The translations under genes and the position numbers were made by a program. The notes below the pieces were generated by a model. That model had not been told where the DNA came from. It searched no databases and worked only from the letters and a program-made list of their open reading frames with translations. DNA of 64,000 nt from Tenacibaculum finnmarkense genomovar ulcerans (GTDB lineage Bacteria > Bacteroidota > Bacteroidia > Flavobacteriales > Flavobacteriaceae): assembly GCF_900239495.1 (NCBI RefSeq), contig NZ_OENE01000015.1:358300-422299 (forward strand), given 5' to 3'. Shown one piece after another: positions 9,201-18,376 of the stretch; the first letter of the stretch is position 1; every line of letters starts with the position of its first letter.

Positions 9201-10001
9201 TTACTCACTTAACACTTCTAGTTTAACCACCAAACCTTCGTTAGAACGTACATTAAAAACAGTATCGTCTTCAAAAATTAAATACTGCCCTTTTACTCCA
9301 ACTAAAACTCCCGTATAAGTTTCTGATTTTACAATATTTAAACTCTTTGGTTTTAAAGGATATTTATCAACAGGAAAATTAATTGCCGTTTCTTTATTAT
9401 TTTCAATAATATATTGCTGTGCTTGTTCAGGAATAAATTCTTTTAATTTCTCTTTCCAAGATAGCAAACTTTCATCTTCAATATCGTTTTTTAGCATTTT
9501 TCGCCAATTGGTTTTATCGGCAACATGTGCTTTTAAAGCAACCTCTGTAATTCCTGCTAAATACCTGTTTGGCACTTCAACGATTTCAATAGCTTCGTGT
9601 GCTCCTTGATCTATCCAACGAGTTGGCACTTGTGTTTTTCTAGTAACCCCCACTTTTACATTGCTAGAATTGGCTAAATACACAATATGTGGTTTTAATT
9701 GTACACTTTTTTCATAAGCTAAATCTCTATCTTGAATATCTAAATGAGCTTTACTTAATTCAGGGCGCATAATCCAATCGCCAGCATTTGGCGTTTCAAA
9801 AAAACACTTTTTACAAAACCCTTGACGATATATTTCTTTTTCTAAATGACAATTTAAACATTCATACCCTGCAAAACTTAGCGTTATTTTGTTCTGTAAC
9901 AACTGATTCATATTTATAAAATCAGTTTTCATATCTAAATAATACTGAACTGTATCTAAATTTTCAGTGCGCATTTTTTTTAAAACTCCTTGGTATTCCA
10001 T
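9201..10001 (-). CDS. DUF2797 family protein with zinc-ribbon-like cysteines
   Basis: 266 residues. Residues about 48-70 have two CxxC-like pairs (CLNC and CKKC) that probably bind zinc. They are followed by HIVYLANSSNVKVGVTR and RWIDQGA, which resemble the GIY-YIG nuclease core (Y...VGxT). The C-terminal third (GVLVGVKGQYLIFEDD) looks like a small beta domain. The function of DUF2797 is not known to me. Divergent from the GH3-like gene. Confidence 0.85.
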   Translation of the reverse strand: MEYQGVLKKMRTENLDTVQYYLDMKTDFINMNQLLQNKITLSFAGYECLNCHLEKEIYRQGFCKKCFFETPNAGDWIMRPELSKAHLDIQDRDLAYEKSVQLKPHIVYLANSSNVKVGVTRKTQVPTRWIDQGAHEAIEIVEVPNRYLAGITEVALKAHVADKTNWRKMLKNDIEDESLLSWKEKLKEFIPEQAQQYIIENNKETAINFPVDKYPLKPKSLNIVKSETYTGVLVGVKGQYLIFEDDTVFNVRSNEGLVVKLEVLSE

Positions 10002-10029
10002 GTCTTAAATTTTATTACTTTTAACCTTA

Positions 10030-10037
10030 CAAAATTA
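10030..10037 (-). promoter_or_regulatory. -7 element (TAATTTTG, minus strand) for DUF2797 gene
   Basis: TAATTTTG on the minus strand matches TAnnTTTG, 28 bases before the ATG. No -33 TTG at proper spacing. Confidence 0.45.
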
Positions 10038-10077
10038 CAGTAAAAAAACTGAATTAAATCGAATTAAGTTGTAACCT

Positions 10078-11586
10078 ATGTCGTTTCCATTTATAAATTC
10101 AATCATTTCTTGGTTTTTAAAAAAGCGTAAACACCAAGTAGAATTATTTTTAAAATATCCTATTGATGTTCAAAATGAATTGCTTCTAAAATTAATAAAC
10201 ACAGCTAAAAATACCGAATTTGGAGCTTCACATAATTTTTTATCCATAGAAAACTATGCTGATTTTTCAAAAAATGTGCCGATACAAAAATATGAAAGCA
10301 TCGAACCGCTTATTGAACGCTGCCGAAAAGGAGAACAAAACCTATTTTGGCCTACGCCTATTCGTTGGTTTGCAAAAAGTAGTGGAACAACCAATGCGAA
10401 AAGTAAATTTATTCCTGTTAGCAATCAGGCAATTGAAGATTGTCATTTAAAGGCAGGGAAAGACATGTTGTGTTTGTATGTTTCGAACAATGAAAATTCG
10501 AAAATGTTTAAAGGAAAAGGCTTAAAATTAGGCGGTAGCACGGCTATTTACGAAAACAACAATTCATCTTTTGGTGATTTATCGGCAATTTTAACTAAAA
10601 ACCTACCTTTTTGGGCCGATTTTAGCTCCGCTCCTAGCCACGAAGTTTCTTTAATGGCAGAATGGGAAACCAAAATGGAGGCTATTATTGATGAAACTAT
10701 TGATGAAGATATTACCAGCTTAGTAGGCGTTCCTAGTTGGATGTTAGTGCTTTTAAATAGGGTTTTAGAAAAAACAGGAAAAGATAATATATTGGAGGTT
10801 TGGCCTAATTTGGAGGTTTATTTTCATGGTGGCGTAAATTTTAGCCCTTACCGTGAGCAGTATCAAAAATTAATTCCTAAAAAAGAGTTTAAATACTACG
10901 AAACCTATAATGCTTCGGAAGGTTTTTTTGCTATTCAGGATGTAAATAATTCAGATGAATTACTACTAATGCTAGACTATGGTATTTTTTATGAATTTAT
11001 TCCAATGACACAATATGACGGCGAAAATTCTACTGCAATTCCGTTATCGGAAGTAAAAACAGGTGTTAATTACGCCATTATAATTACCACAAATAGCGGT
11101 TTATGGCGTTATTTAATTGGTGATACTGTTCGTTTTACCAACACAAATCCGTATCGTATAAAAATTACAGGACGCACCAAACATCATATTAATGTTTTTG
11201 GCGAAGAGTTAATTATTGAAAATGCCGAAGATGCCTTAAAAATTGCCTGCAAAAAAACAAAAGCAAGTATTAAAGAATATACGGTTGGTCCTATTTTTAT
11301 GGTTGATAAAAAAAGTGGCGGACATCAATGGATTATCGAGTTTGATAATTTACCTGAAAATATGGCGTATTTTACCGAATTATTAGACGATAATTTAAAG
11401 AAGATAAATTCTGATTACGAGGCTAAACGCTATAATAATATGACTTTAGCAATGCCAATAATACACATAGCGCGTAAAAATTTATTTTACGATTGGTTTA
11501 CTAAAAAAGGAAAGTTAGGCGGGCAACATAAAGTGCCTCGTTTGTCTAATTCTCGTAATTTTGTAGAAGAATTACTCGAATTATAA
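10078..11586 (+). CDS. GH3 auxin-responsive promoter family acyl-adenylate/amide synthetase
   Basis: 502 residues. An ATP-binding motif of the adenylate-forming superfamily, AKSSGTTNAKSKFIPVS (about 100-116), and YNASEGFFAIQ (about 280) match the GH3 family, as do the GVNYAIIITTNSGLWRYLIGD and GRTKHHINVFGEEL stretches. Plant members link amino acids to plant hormones; bacterial members are common in Bacteroidota, with substrates unknown to me. It stands alone, divergent from the DUF2797 gene, with a dispersed hairpin repeat right after the stop. Confidence 0.88.
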   Translation: MSFPFINSIISWFLKKRKHQVELFLKYPIDVQNELLLKLINTAKNTEFGASHNFLSIENYADFSKNVPIQKYESIEPLIERCRKGEQNLFWPTPIRWFAKSSGTTNAKSKFIPVSNQAIEDCHLKAGKDMLCLYVSNNENSKMFKGKGLKLGGSTAIYENNNSSFGDLSAILTKNLPFWADFSSAPSHEVSLMAEWETKMEAIIDETIDEDITSLVGVPSWMLVLLNRVLEKTGKDNILEVWPNLEVYFHGGVNFSPYREQYQKLIPKKEFKYYETYNASEGFFAIQDVNNSDELLLMLDYGIFYEFIPMTQYDGENSTAIPLSEVKTGVNYAIIITTNSGLWRYLIGDTVRFTNTNPYRIKITGRTKHHINVFGEELIIENAEDALKIACKKTKASIKEYTVGPIFMVDKKSGGHQWIIEFDNLPENMAYFTELLDDNLKKINSDYEAKRYNNMTLAMPIIHIARKNLFYDWFTKKGKLGGQHKVPRLSNSRNFVEELLEL

Positions 11587-11596
11587 TTAAAAAACT

Positions 11597-11690
11597 AAAT
11601 GCCTAGCCCCGATTGAAGCAATTGTTTGAGCTCCTTTTTTTGATTTTTCTTCAAAAAAAGAGCGAGTGCGGAAAGCGGGAAATTGCTTCA
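11597..11690. repeat. Short hairpin repeat (GGGGCTAG family), copy 2, inverted
   Basis: Same element as at 9110 but in the opposite direction: AATGCCTAGCCCCGATTGAAG, AATTGTTTGAGCTC, central A/T hairpin, GAGCGAGTGCGGAAAGCGGG, ATTGCTTC. It begins 10 bases after the GH3-like stop. Confidence 0.8.
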
Positions 11691-11708
11691 AAAATTAAAG
11701 TTTAGCAC

Positions 11709-11817
11709 AAAAAAAAGCGACCCATCTCAGGGAAGCTTTCCATTGGTTAACAAAACCATGACACTATTTAAAGTGCCTAACAACACAACTAAATTGCTGA
11801 CCTTTAAAAAAAAATCA
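11709..11817 (-). ncRNA. Candidate small RNA (about 107 nt) divergent from lysS
   Basis: On the minus strand a full consensus promoter (TTG, 19 nt, TATATTTG) points into this stretch, which has no plausible ORF. The predicted transcript begins near 11815-11817. Short stems can be drawn: GGCACT/AGTGTC, TGGTT/AACCA, and at the 3' end GCTTCCC-loop-GGGTCGC (with a 2x2 internal loop) followed directly by eight T. Promoter plus structured 3' end plus T run fits an independent small RNA. The length is like 6S-type or SRP RNAs, but I cannot place it in a family; the usual SRP core (GGAAGGAAGCAGCC) is absent. Ends are estimates. Confidence 0.5.
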
Positions 11818-11822
11818 GCCTG

Positions 11823-11852
11823 CAAATATACACTTTTTTATACATTTACCAA
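11823..11852 (-). promoter_or_regulatory. Consensus promoter (TTG-N19-TATATTTG) of the small-RNA candidate
   Basis: Minus strand: TTG at 11852-11850, 19-nt spacer, TATATTTG at 11830-11823. The only transcript it can serve is the structured stretch to its left. Confidence 0.65.
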
Positions 11853-11894
11853 AATTTTTTCGTTTTTTAACAAAAAAGGTGATTTTGTTAATCA

Positions 11895-11925
11895 TTGTGT
11901 ACTATTTCAATTGATTGTATCTTTG
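11895..11925 (+). promoter_or_regulatory. Consensus promoter (TTG-N20-TATCTTTG) of lysS
   Basis: TTG 11895-11897, 20-nt spacer, TATCTTTG 11918-11925; start codon 30 bases further on. Divergent from the small-RNA promoter. Confidence 0.75.
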
Positions 11926-11955
11926 CTCCTTCATTAAAAATAAAAAAAACAAGCC

Positions 11956-13650
11956 ATGCAATTATCAGAACAAGAAGTTGTACGTAGAGAAAAATTAGGG
12001 AAATTACGTGAATTAGGTATCAACCCATATCCTGCTGATTTATTCCCATTAGATTCTAATTCTAAAGAAATAAAAGAAAACTTTGCGCAAGATAAACAGG
12101 TAGTTATTGCTGGGCGATTAATGGCTATCAATATACAAGGAAAAGCTTCTTTTGCACAATTACAAGATAGTGAAGGTAGAATTCAACTTTATTTTAATAG
12201 AGATGAAATTTGTACTGGAGAAGATAAAACTTTATATAATGATGTTTTTAAAAAATTATTAGATTTAGGTGATTTTATCGGTGTTGAAGGTGAGTTATTT
12301 ACCACAAAAGTTGGTGAAAAAACAGTAAAAGTAAAATCTTTTAAATTATTGAGCAAATCTTTAAAACCTTTGCCAATGCCAAAGGTAAAAGATGGTGTTA
12401 CTTATGATGCTTTTACAGATCCTGAGATGCGTTACCGTCAGCGTTATGCTGATTTAGTGGTAAATCCGCATGTAAAAGAAGTGTTTGTAAAGCGTACAAA
12501 GTTATTTACTGCAATGCGTAACTTTTTTAACGATTCTGGTTATTTTGAAGTTGAAACGCCAATTTTACAGCCTATTGCTGGTGGTGCTTCTGCAAGACCT
12601 TTTATGACACATCACAATGCTTTAGATGTGCCTTTATATATGCGTATTGCGAACGAATTATATTTAAAACGTTTAATTGTTGGTGGTTTTGATGGTGTTT
12701 ATGAGTTTTCTAAAAACTTCAGAAATGAAGGGATGGACAGAACGCATAATCCTGAATTTACTGCTATGGAAATTTATGTAGCTTATAAAGACTACAATTG
12801 GATGATGGACTTTACCGAAAAGTTATTAGAACATTGTGCGATTGCGGTAAACGGAACGAGTGAAGCAACTTTTGGAGAGCATAAGATTGATTTTAAAGCG
12901 CCATACGCAAGAGTTACTATGGCGGATTCTATCAAACATTTTACTGGTTTTGATATTAACGGAAAATCGGAAACGGAGCTTTTTGAGGCTGCCAAAGAAA
13001 TGGGTATCGAAGTGGATGCAACCATGGGTAAAGGAAAATTAATTGATGAAATGTTCGGTGAAAAATGTGAAGGAAATTACATTCAGCCTACTTTTATTAC
13101 TGATTATCCGAAGGAAATGTCTCCTTTATGTAAGGAACATAGAGATAATCCTGAATTAACAGAGCGTTTTGAATTAATGGTTTGTGGTAAAGAAATTGCA
13201 AATGCATATTCTGAATTAAACGACCCGATTGACCAACGTGAACGTTTTGAAGCGCAGTTAAAATTAGCCGAACGTGGTGATGATGAAGCTTCGGAATTTA
13301 TCGATAATGACTTTTTACGTGCTTTAGAATACGGAATGCCTCCTACTTCTGGTTTAGGAATCGGAATGGACAGGTTAATTATGTATTTAACCAATAATGC
13401 GTCTATTCAAGAAGTGTTGTTTTTTCCTCAAATGAGACCTGAGAAAAAAGCACCTTCTGTTGAATTAAGTGACGATGAAAAAGCGGTTTTAGCGATTATT
13501 GAAAAATCTGAAAGAATAGATTTGAATAATTTAAAGATACAATCGAGTTTGTCTAACAAAAAATGGGATAAAACAATTAAAGGTTTAACTAAAAATAAAT
13601 TAGCGAAAGTTGAAAAAACTGAAGAAGGTTTATTTGTTGAATTAGTGTAA
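11956..13650 (+). CDS. lysS: Lysine--tRNA ligase (class II)
   Basis: 564 residues. OB-fold anticodon-binding domain (about 55-150), then the class II core with motif 2 [20 protein letters not shown] and motif 3 [13 protein letters not shown]. It charges tRNA-Lys with lysine. The chain continues about 65 residues past motif 3 with a charged extension (about 500-564) that looks like a small helical appendage; this is longer than the E. coli enzyme. Its last four codons and stop (VELV) lie inside the 413-bp direct repeat that also ends the next gene. Confidence 0.97.
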   Translation: MQLSEQEVVRREKLGKLRELGINPYPADLFPLDSNSKEIKENFAQDKQVVIAGRLMAINIQGKASFAQLQDSEGRIQLYFNRDEICTGEDKTLYNDVFKKLLDLGDFIGVEGELFTTKVGEKTVKVKSFKLLSKSLKPLPMPKVKDGVTYDAFTDPEMRYRQRYADLVVNPHVKEVFVKRTKLFTAMRNFFNDSGYFEVETPILQPIAGGASARPFMTHHNALDVPLYMRIANELYLKRLIVGGFDGVYEFSKNFRNEGMDRTHNPEFTAMEIYVAYKDYNWMMDFTEKLLEHCAIAVNGTSEATFGEHKIDFKAPYARVTMADSIKHFTGFDINGKSETELFEAAKEMGIEVDATMGKGKLIDEMFGEKCEGNYIQPTFITDYPKEMSPLCKEHRDNPELTERFELMVCGKEIANAYSELNDPIDQRERFEAQLKLAERGDDEASEFIDNDFLRALEYGMPPTSGLGIGMDRLIMYLTNNASIQEVLFFPQMRPEKKAPSVELSDDEKAVLAIIEKSERIDLNNLKIQSSLSNKKWDKTIKGLTKNKLAKVEKTEEGLFVELV

Positions 13651-14048
13651 TTTTTTCTTACATATACTATAAAAAAGCAATCTCATTTGAGGTTGCTTTT
13701 TTTGTTTGATAATCTATCAAAGCTTGTTTGAAAATTAAATAAATTGTCAGTTCGAGTGATTTTTTCCCTTCAAAAAATGGTATCGAGAACTTGTTTGAAA
13801 ATAAAGCACCTAAATTATTTAGTTAAACTTAGACCTCACAGGTTTTAAAAACCTATGAGGTTTGTTGCTATTCGAAGACTATTTTAATTTTATTGTGAAA
13901 ATTTCGGCTATCTTTATTCAAAACTGAATTTATTTTATCAAAAAGCTAAAAACTACGGAAAATAAAGATGCGAAGCTGAACTAAATTCAGCTTGACGGAT
14001 TCGGTTTTCTGTTGTAAAAATCAATCTGAAAAAGGGTTGTTTTTTTTG
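13636..14048. repeat. 413-bp direct repeat, left copy (lysS 3' end and downstream)
   Basis: Nearly identical to 15206-15618: by eye 10 substitutions and two 1-base indels. It includes the last codons of lysS, its terminator, a partial long dispersed repeat (TTGTCAGTTCGAGTGATTTTT, GGTATCGAGAAC) and a nested palindrome built on CCTCAcaGGTTTT (about 13832-13862). Sequences outside the boundaries do not match. The 505-base gap 13651-14155 holds otherwise only about 105 A/T-rich bases before the next gene. Confidence 0.93.
13671..13703 (+). terminator. Rho-independent terminator after lysS
   Basis: AAAAAAGCAA...TTGCTTTTTT with an inner CTC/GAG pair, 20 bases after the lysS stop. Confidence 0.8.
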
Positions 14049-14155
14049 TTTGATTCTTATTTTATTTTATCCTAACTTGGCTAAACAGAATGTAAGTAAC
14101 TGATAATGACTTGCATTTATCTATTATTGCTAATAAATGGAACTAAATAAAAACT

Positions 14156-15220
14156 ATGGAACTACACAATCAACTAAAAGAACTCGCTGAAAAAGTTTTA
14201 CTATTAAAAGATAAAATTGAAACAGAAGAAAGCACAAAACATGCTTTCACTTTGCCTTTCATAAATATTTTAGGCTATGACGCTTTTAATCCGCTGGAAG
14301 TTGTTCCTGAATTTACAGCAGATTTAGGGCTTAAAAAAGGTGAAAAAGTAGATTATGCTATTTTTCAAAATGGAGAACCTATTTTAATTGTAGAGTGTAA
14401 AAATTGGAAACAAGATTTAAACGTTCACAATTCTCAATTGTTTAGGTATTTTCATGTAACAAAAACACGATTTGCACTTCTTACAAACGGAATTATTTAC
14501 CGATTTTATACCGATTTAGATGCTTCTAATAAAATGGATGAAAAACCATTTTTAGAATTTGACATCACCAATATAAAAGAAAGTACCTCGAAAGAAATTG
14601 AAAAATTTCACAAATCAAAATTTGATGTTTCAAAAATTGTTAGCAATGCTAGTAATTTAAAATATACTAGAGAAATAAAAAATTTAATTGATATTGAGTT
14701 AAAAGCTCCTTCAAATGAATTTGTTAAATTATTTGCTAACAAAGCCTACAGCGGTAGGTTACACGCAAGTATTATGGAAGAATTTAAAGAAATAGTTGGT
14801 AAAGCTTTTACACAAATAATTAGCGAAAAAGTAAACGACCGTTTAAATTCAGCTTTAACCAAAGAGGTTGAAAAACAAAAAATTGAGGAAGAGGAAATCG
14901 AAGAAGAGCCTAAAAGCAAAATTGAAACTACCGAAGAAGAAATGGAGGCTTATCGAATAGTGGTTGCTATTCTTCGCCGAAAACTAAAAACAAGTAGAAT
15001 TGTATTTAGAGATACCCAATCTTATTTTGGTATTTTGTTAGATGATAATAATAGAAAACCGATTTGCAGACTCCATCTTAACGGAATAAATAAATACATT
15101 AGTGTTTTTAATGAAGATAAAAAAGGAACAAAAATACCTATCGAAACTATTGATGCTATTTATGACTTTGAAAAACAATTATTAAAAACCGTAGAAAATT
15201 ATGATGTTGAATTAGTATAA
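14156..15220 (+). CDS. Stand-alone HsdR_N / PD-(D/E)xK nuclease-like protein
   Basis: 354 residues. The N-terminal 125 residues match the nuclease domain of type I restriction HsdR subunits: Asp66 in EKVDYAIF, then Glu80-x-Lys82 in PILIVECKNW form the D...ExK catalytic set, followed by QLFRYFHVTKTRFALLTNG. The middle is helical and charged (EEEEIEEEP near 240). The C-terminal domain (about 255-354) carries RDTQSYFGILLDDNNRKPIC. No helicase motor, methylase or specificity subunit lies nearby, so it is not a full type I system. Similar orphan genes are widespread; the role is not established (defence, repair or an accessory nuclease). It is bracketed by 413-bp direct repeats and shares its last four codons with lysS, which suggests insertion by recombination. 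Confidence 0.85.
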   Translation: MELHNQLKELAEKVLLLKDKIETEESTKHAFTLPFINILGYDAFNPLEVVPEFTADLGLKKGEKVDYAIFQNGEPILIVECKNWKQDLNVHNSQLFRYFHVTKTRFALLTNGIIYRFYTDLDASNKMDEKPFLEFDITNIKESTSKEIEKFHKSKFDVSKIVSNASNLKYTREIKNLIDIELKAPSNEFVKLFANKAYSGRLHASIMEEFKEIVGKAFTQIISEKVNDRLNSALTKEVEKQKIEEEEIEEEPKSKIETTEEEMEAYRIVVAILRRKLKTSRIVFRDTQSYFGILLDDNNRKPICRLHLNGINKYISVFNEDKKGTKIPIETIDAIYDFEKQLLKTVENYDVELV

Positions 15221-15618
15221 TTTTTTTCTTACATATAGTATAAAAAAGCAATCTCATTTGAGGTTGCTTTTTTTGTTTGATAATCTATCAAAGCTTGTTT
15301 GAAAATTAAAGAAATTGTCAGTTCGAGTGATTTTTCCCTTCAAAAAATGGTATCGAGAACTTGTTTAAAAATAAAGCACCTAAATTATTTAGTTAAACTT
15401 AGACCTCACTAGTTTTAAAAACCTGTGAGGTTTGTTGCTACTCGAAGACTATTTTAATTTTATTGTGAAAATTTCGGCTATCTTTATTCAAAACTAAATT
15501 TATTTTATCAAAAAGCTAAAAACTACGGAAAATAAAGATGCGAAGCTGAACTAAATTTAGCTTGACGGATTCGGTTTTCTGTTGTAAAAATCAATCTGAA
15601 AAAGGGTTGTTTTTTTTG
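15206..15618. repeat. 413-bp direct repeat, right copy (after the nuclease gene)
   Basis: Second copy of 13636-14048, beginning at the codons for VELV-stop of the nuclease gene and ending in a T run before the comEC leader. Apart from the repeat, the 497-base gap 15221-15717 holds only about 100 A/T-rich bases with a 13-bp tandem repeat (ATAACTTTAAAGA twice) just before comEC. Confidence 0.93.
15242..15274 (+). terminator. Rho-independent terminator after the nuclease gene (duplicate of lysS terminator)
   Basis: Same stem and T run as at 13671, carried in the right direct repeat. Confidence 0.8.
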
Positions 15619-15717
15619 CTCCTTTAAAACATTTTTAAACATTTAAAAATCAATAAGATAAATTAAACATGCAACTAATTTATTTTTCATAACTTTAAAG
15701 AATAACTTTAAAGAGCT

Positions 15718-17742
15718 ATGAAAAAACTACTGCAATACCTGCCTTTTCATTTTCTGATTTGTATTATTATTGGAATTCTATTGCAATTTCATACCGCTAT
15801 TTGGTGCTATGATTTTAGCTTTTTAGTGCTTTTTATGTTGGCTTTTATAGGTGTTTTATTTCTTCTAAAAAAAAACGCTGTAAAGAAACTTTATTTTACA
15901 CTAACAAGTCTTTTGTTTTTTATTTTCATAGGCATTTCAACTACTTTTTTACACAATCCTAAAAATTATGATTCTTATTACGAGCAACATATTACGGACA
16001 ATTCAAACATCATCATACAAATACACAAAGTTTTAAAAACGAGTAATTATGCGCATAAATATATTGCCGATGTTATTCAAATTGATACTAAAAAAACAAT
16101 CGGAAACGTTTTAATCAACCTTAAAAAAGATAGTATTTCAACGCTTTTAAATGTGGATGATTTAATTGTTACAACCGCTGAATTTAAAAATTTAACAGGC
16201 GCTTTAAACCCATATCAATTTGATTATCGAGAATATTTAGCTAAAAAATATGTGTATCAACAGGTTTTTATAAATCCTACTAATTATCAGAAATTAGCGG
16301 AAGGAAAAACATCCATTTATGGTGTGTCTGAACAATTTAGAAACAATATTCAAACTTCTTTAAAAGAGAAAGGCTTTAAAAAAGAGGAATTATCGGTAAT
16401 TAACGCCCTGCTTTTAGGGCAACGAAAAAACATCTCCAAAAATTTACTTCAAAATTATACTAATGCGGGAGCGGTTCATATTTTGGCTATTTCAGGCTTA
16501 CATATTGGAATTTTATTCCTGTTATTAAACAGCCTATTCAAACCGATAGAGCGGCTTAAAAATGGGCTGCTTTTTAAAACAATTATTATTTTAATATTGT
16601 TGTGGATGTTCGCTTTTATCGCAGGATTATCGGCTTCGGTGGTTCGGGCGGTTACCATGTTTACCTTTGTTGCCGTTGGTGCTTCTTTCAAAAGAAAAAA
16701 AGTGGTAGAGTATTCGTTAATTAGTTCGATGCTTTTTTTGTTATTGCTAAAACCCTTATTTCTATTTGATGTTGGTTTTCAACTAAGTTATTTGGCGGTT
16801 TTTGGAATTATTTGGACGCAACCACTACTCTACAATTTATGGATTTCTAAGTTTTGGCTGTTAGATAAATTTTGGCGTTTATTAACCGTTTCTATTGCTG
16901 CACAAATAGGAATATTACCCATAAGTTTGTATTATTTTCATCAATTTCCTGGCTTATTTTTTATTGCAAACCTATTAATTATTCCTTTTTTAGGAAGTAT
17001 TTTAATCGGTGGGATTTTAATTATAGTTCTTGCTCTTTTAAAAATACCCTTACAAATTTTGTTCGATTTCTACGGATGGATTATTTTATTAATGAATAAA
17101 ATGGTGGCTTTAATTGCCAATCAAGAACAGTTTTTATTTCAAGAAATATCCATGTCTTTTTATAAGATGATACTTTGGTATGTTGTTATTATTTTTACGT
17201 ATCAATTTATTATCAACAAAAAAGCCAAACAATTTATGTTATTGCTTGGCTCGATAATGCTGTTACAAATAACCTTTATTTTTGAAAAAAACAAGCAACA
17301 AACAACCTGTGAATTGATTGTTTTTAATAAAGGAATAAAAAATATGATAGGAATACGAAATGGCAGTAATTTTAACGTTTTACACAATTTAGATTCTTCT
17401 AAAATAACCACTGAAAGAAGTATTAAAAGCTATCGAATTCACGAAAATATAAATAGTGATTTTTTAAATAAAATACCTAATATTATTGCTTTTAAAAACG
17501 ATACTATTTTAATTGTTGATGATTTAGGTATTTATAATATAGAACTTCAAAACGCAATTGTAATCTTACAAAAATCACCTAAAATAAACCTCGAAAGATT
17601 GATAAAAAAGTTAAATCCGAAGAAAATAATTGCCGATGCTAGTAATTACAAAAGTGATGTAAATCTTTGGAAAACTATTTGTAAAAAACAAAAAATGCCG
17701 TTTTACGATACTCGAAAAAACGGCGCTTTTATCCTTAAATAA
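15718..17742 (+). CDS. ComEC/Rec2-family competence channel
   Basis: 674 residues, mostly hydrophobic. Helices at the N-terminus and a soluble DUF4131-like part (about 85-200) are followed by the competence domain with HILAISGLHIGILF (about 258) and many helices up to residue 510. The family forms the inner-membrane channel for incoming single-stranded DNA. The C-terminal about 160 residues sit where longer members carry a metallo-beta-lactamase-like domain, but I see no HxHxDH metal motif, so this part is probably not catalytic. No other competence genes are next to it. Confidence 0.88.
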   Translation: MKKLLQYLPFHFLICIIIGILLQFHTAIWCYDFSFLVLFMLAFIGVLFLLKKNAVKKLYFTLTSLLFFIFIGISTTFLHNPKNYDSYYEQHITDNSNIIIQIHKVLKTSNYAHKYIADVIQIDTKKTIGNVLINLKKDSISTLLNVDDLIVTTAEFKNLTGALNPYQFDYREYLAKKYVYQQVFINPTNYQKLAEGKTSIYGVSEQFRNNIQTSLKEKGFKKEELSVINALLLGQRKNISKNLLQNYTNAGAVHILAISGLHIGILFLLLNSLFKPIERLKNGLLFKTIIILILLWMFAFIAGLSASVVRAVTMFTFVAVGASFKRKKVVEYSLISSMLFLLLLKPLFLFDVGFQLSYLAVFGIIWTQPLLYNLWISKFWLLDKFWRLLTVSIAAQIGILPISLYYFHQFPGLFFIANLLIIPFLGSILIGGILIIVLALLKIPLQILFDFYGWIILLMNKMVALIANQEQFLFQEISMSFYKMILWYVVIIFTYQFIINKKAKQFMLLLGSIMLLQITFIFEKNKQQTTCELIVFNKGIKNMIGIRNGSNFNVLHNLDSSKITTERSIKSYRIHENINSDFLNKIPNIIAFKNDTILIVDDLGIYNIELQNAIVILQKSPKINLERLIKKLNPKKIIADASNYKSDVNLWKTICKKQKMPFYDTRKNGAFILK

Positions 17743-17759
17743 ATAAGATGTAAAACCTT

Positions 17760-18278
17760 TTAAATAGTACTTTTAAATTCTTTTTCAAAAGTTGTCCATT
17801 CAGTGGTCTTGTAAGTGTCTTTTGTAAAAAAGTTAATTATTTTTTCAAAGCGTTGCTTTTCTAAATAACCTGGAATTGTTTGAATTAATCTTTTTTCAGG
17901 ATCAAAAAATGCCGTAGAAGGATAACTCATTTGTCCTTTCATAATTTGAGCGGCTAACTCGTGGTATTTCATACCATCTTGCTTTATATATTTATAGGTT
18001 GTTCCATTAAAACTGATGTCGTCTTTACCTTCGCCATCCATTTTTACGGCGTAATAATGCTTGTTAATATAGCTAACTAGCACATTATTTTTATAGGTTG
18101 TTTTGTCCATCTTTTTACACCAACCGCACCAATCGGTATATAAACTAACTAAAATAGGCTTCGGATTTGCGGTGTTTTTTTCAATAGCTTCTTCAAAAGT
18201 AAGCCAATTTACGTCTTCTTGGGCGTTTACATTAACTGAAATAATCGCTAAAAATAATACTAAAAATAAGTTTTTCAT
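17760..18278 (-). CDS. Secreted thioredoxin-like protein (CGWC)
   Basis: 172 residues with a signal peptide ending near VNAQ (residue 20). Thioredoxin fold with redox motif WCGWC (Cys51, Cys54) and the cis-proline region SYPSTAFFD. Likely a periplasmic thiol oxidoreductase. Convergent with comEC, 17 bases from its stop; transcribed separately from the peptide operon upstream because a terminator lies between. Confidence 0.88.
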   Translation of the reverse strand: MKNLFLVLFLAIISVNVNAQEDVNWLTFEEAIEKNTANPKPILVSLYTDWCGWCKKMDKTTYKNNVLVSYINKHYYAVKMDGEGKDDISFNGTTYKYIKQDGMKYHELAAQIMKGQMSYPSTAFFDPEKRLIQTIPGYLEKQRFEKIINFFTKDTYKTTEWTTFEKEFKSTI

Positions 18279-18312
18279 ATCTGTTAAGTGTCAATAAGTA
18301 TTCCAAATTTAC

Positions 18313-18350
18313 AAAAAAACCTGTCAATTATTAAAAATTGACAGGTTTTT
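18313..18350 (-). terminator. Terminator of the peptide-use operon
   Basis: AAAAACCTGTCAATT with full complement; on the minus strand the stem runs into T7. It lies 27 bases after the 704-residue POT transporter stop. Confidence 0.8.
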
Positions 18351-18376
18351 GAATTGTTTATGTTTTAATATTTTAA

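Noticed and set aside
11683..11937. 84-residue open frame upstream of lysS
   Set aside because: Runs over the hairpin repeat, the small-RNA candidate on the other strand and the lysS promoter; low-complexity K/T/F content, no family features.
13636..15618. CRISPR array or complete restriction-modification system around the nuclease gene
   Set aside because: Only two long repeats, no spacers, no methylase, helicase or specificity subunit genes.
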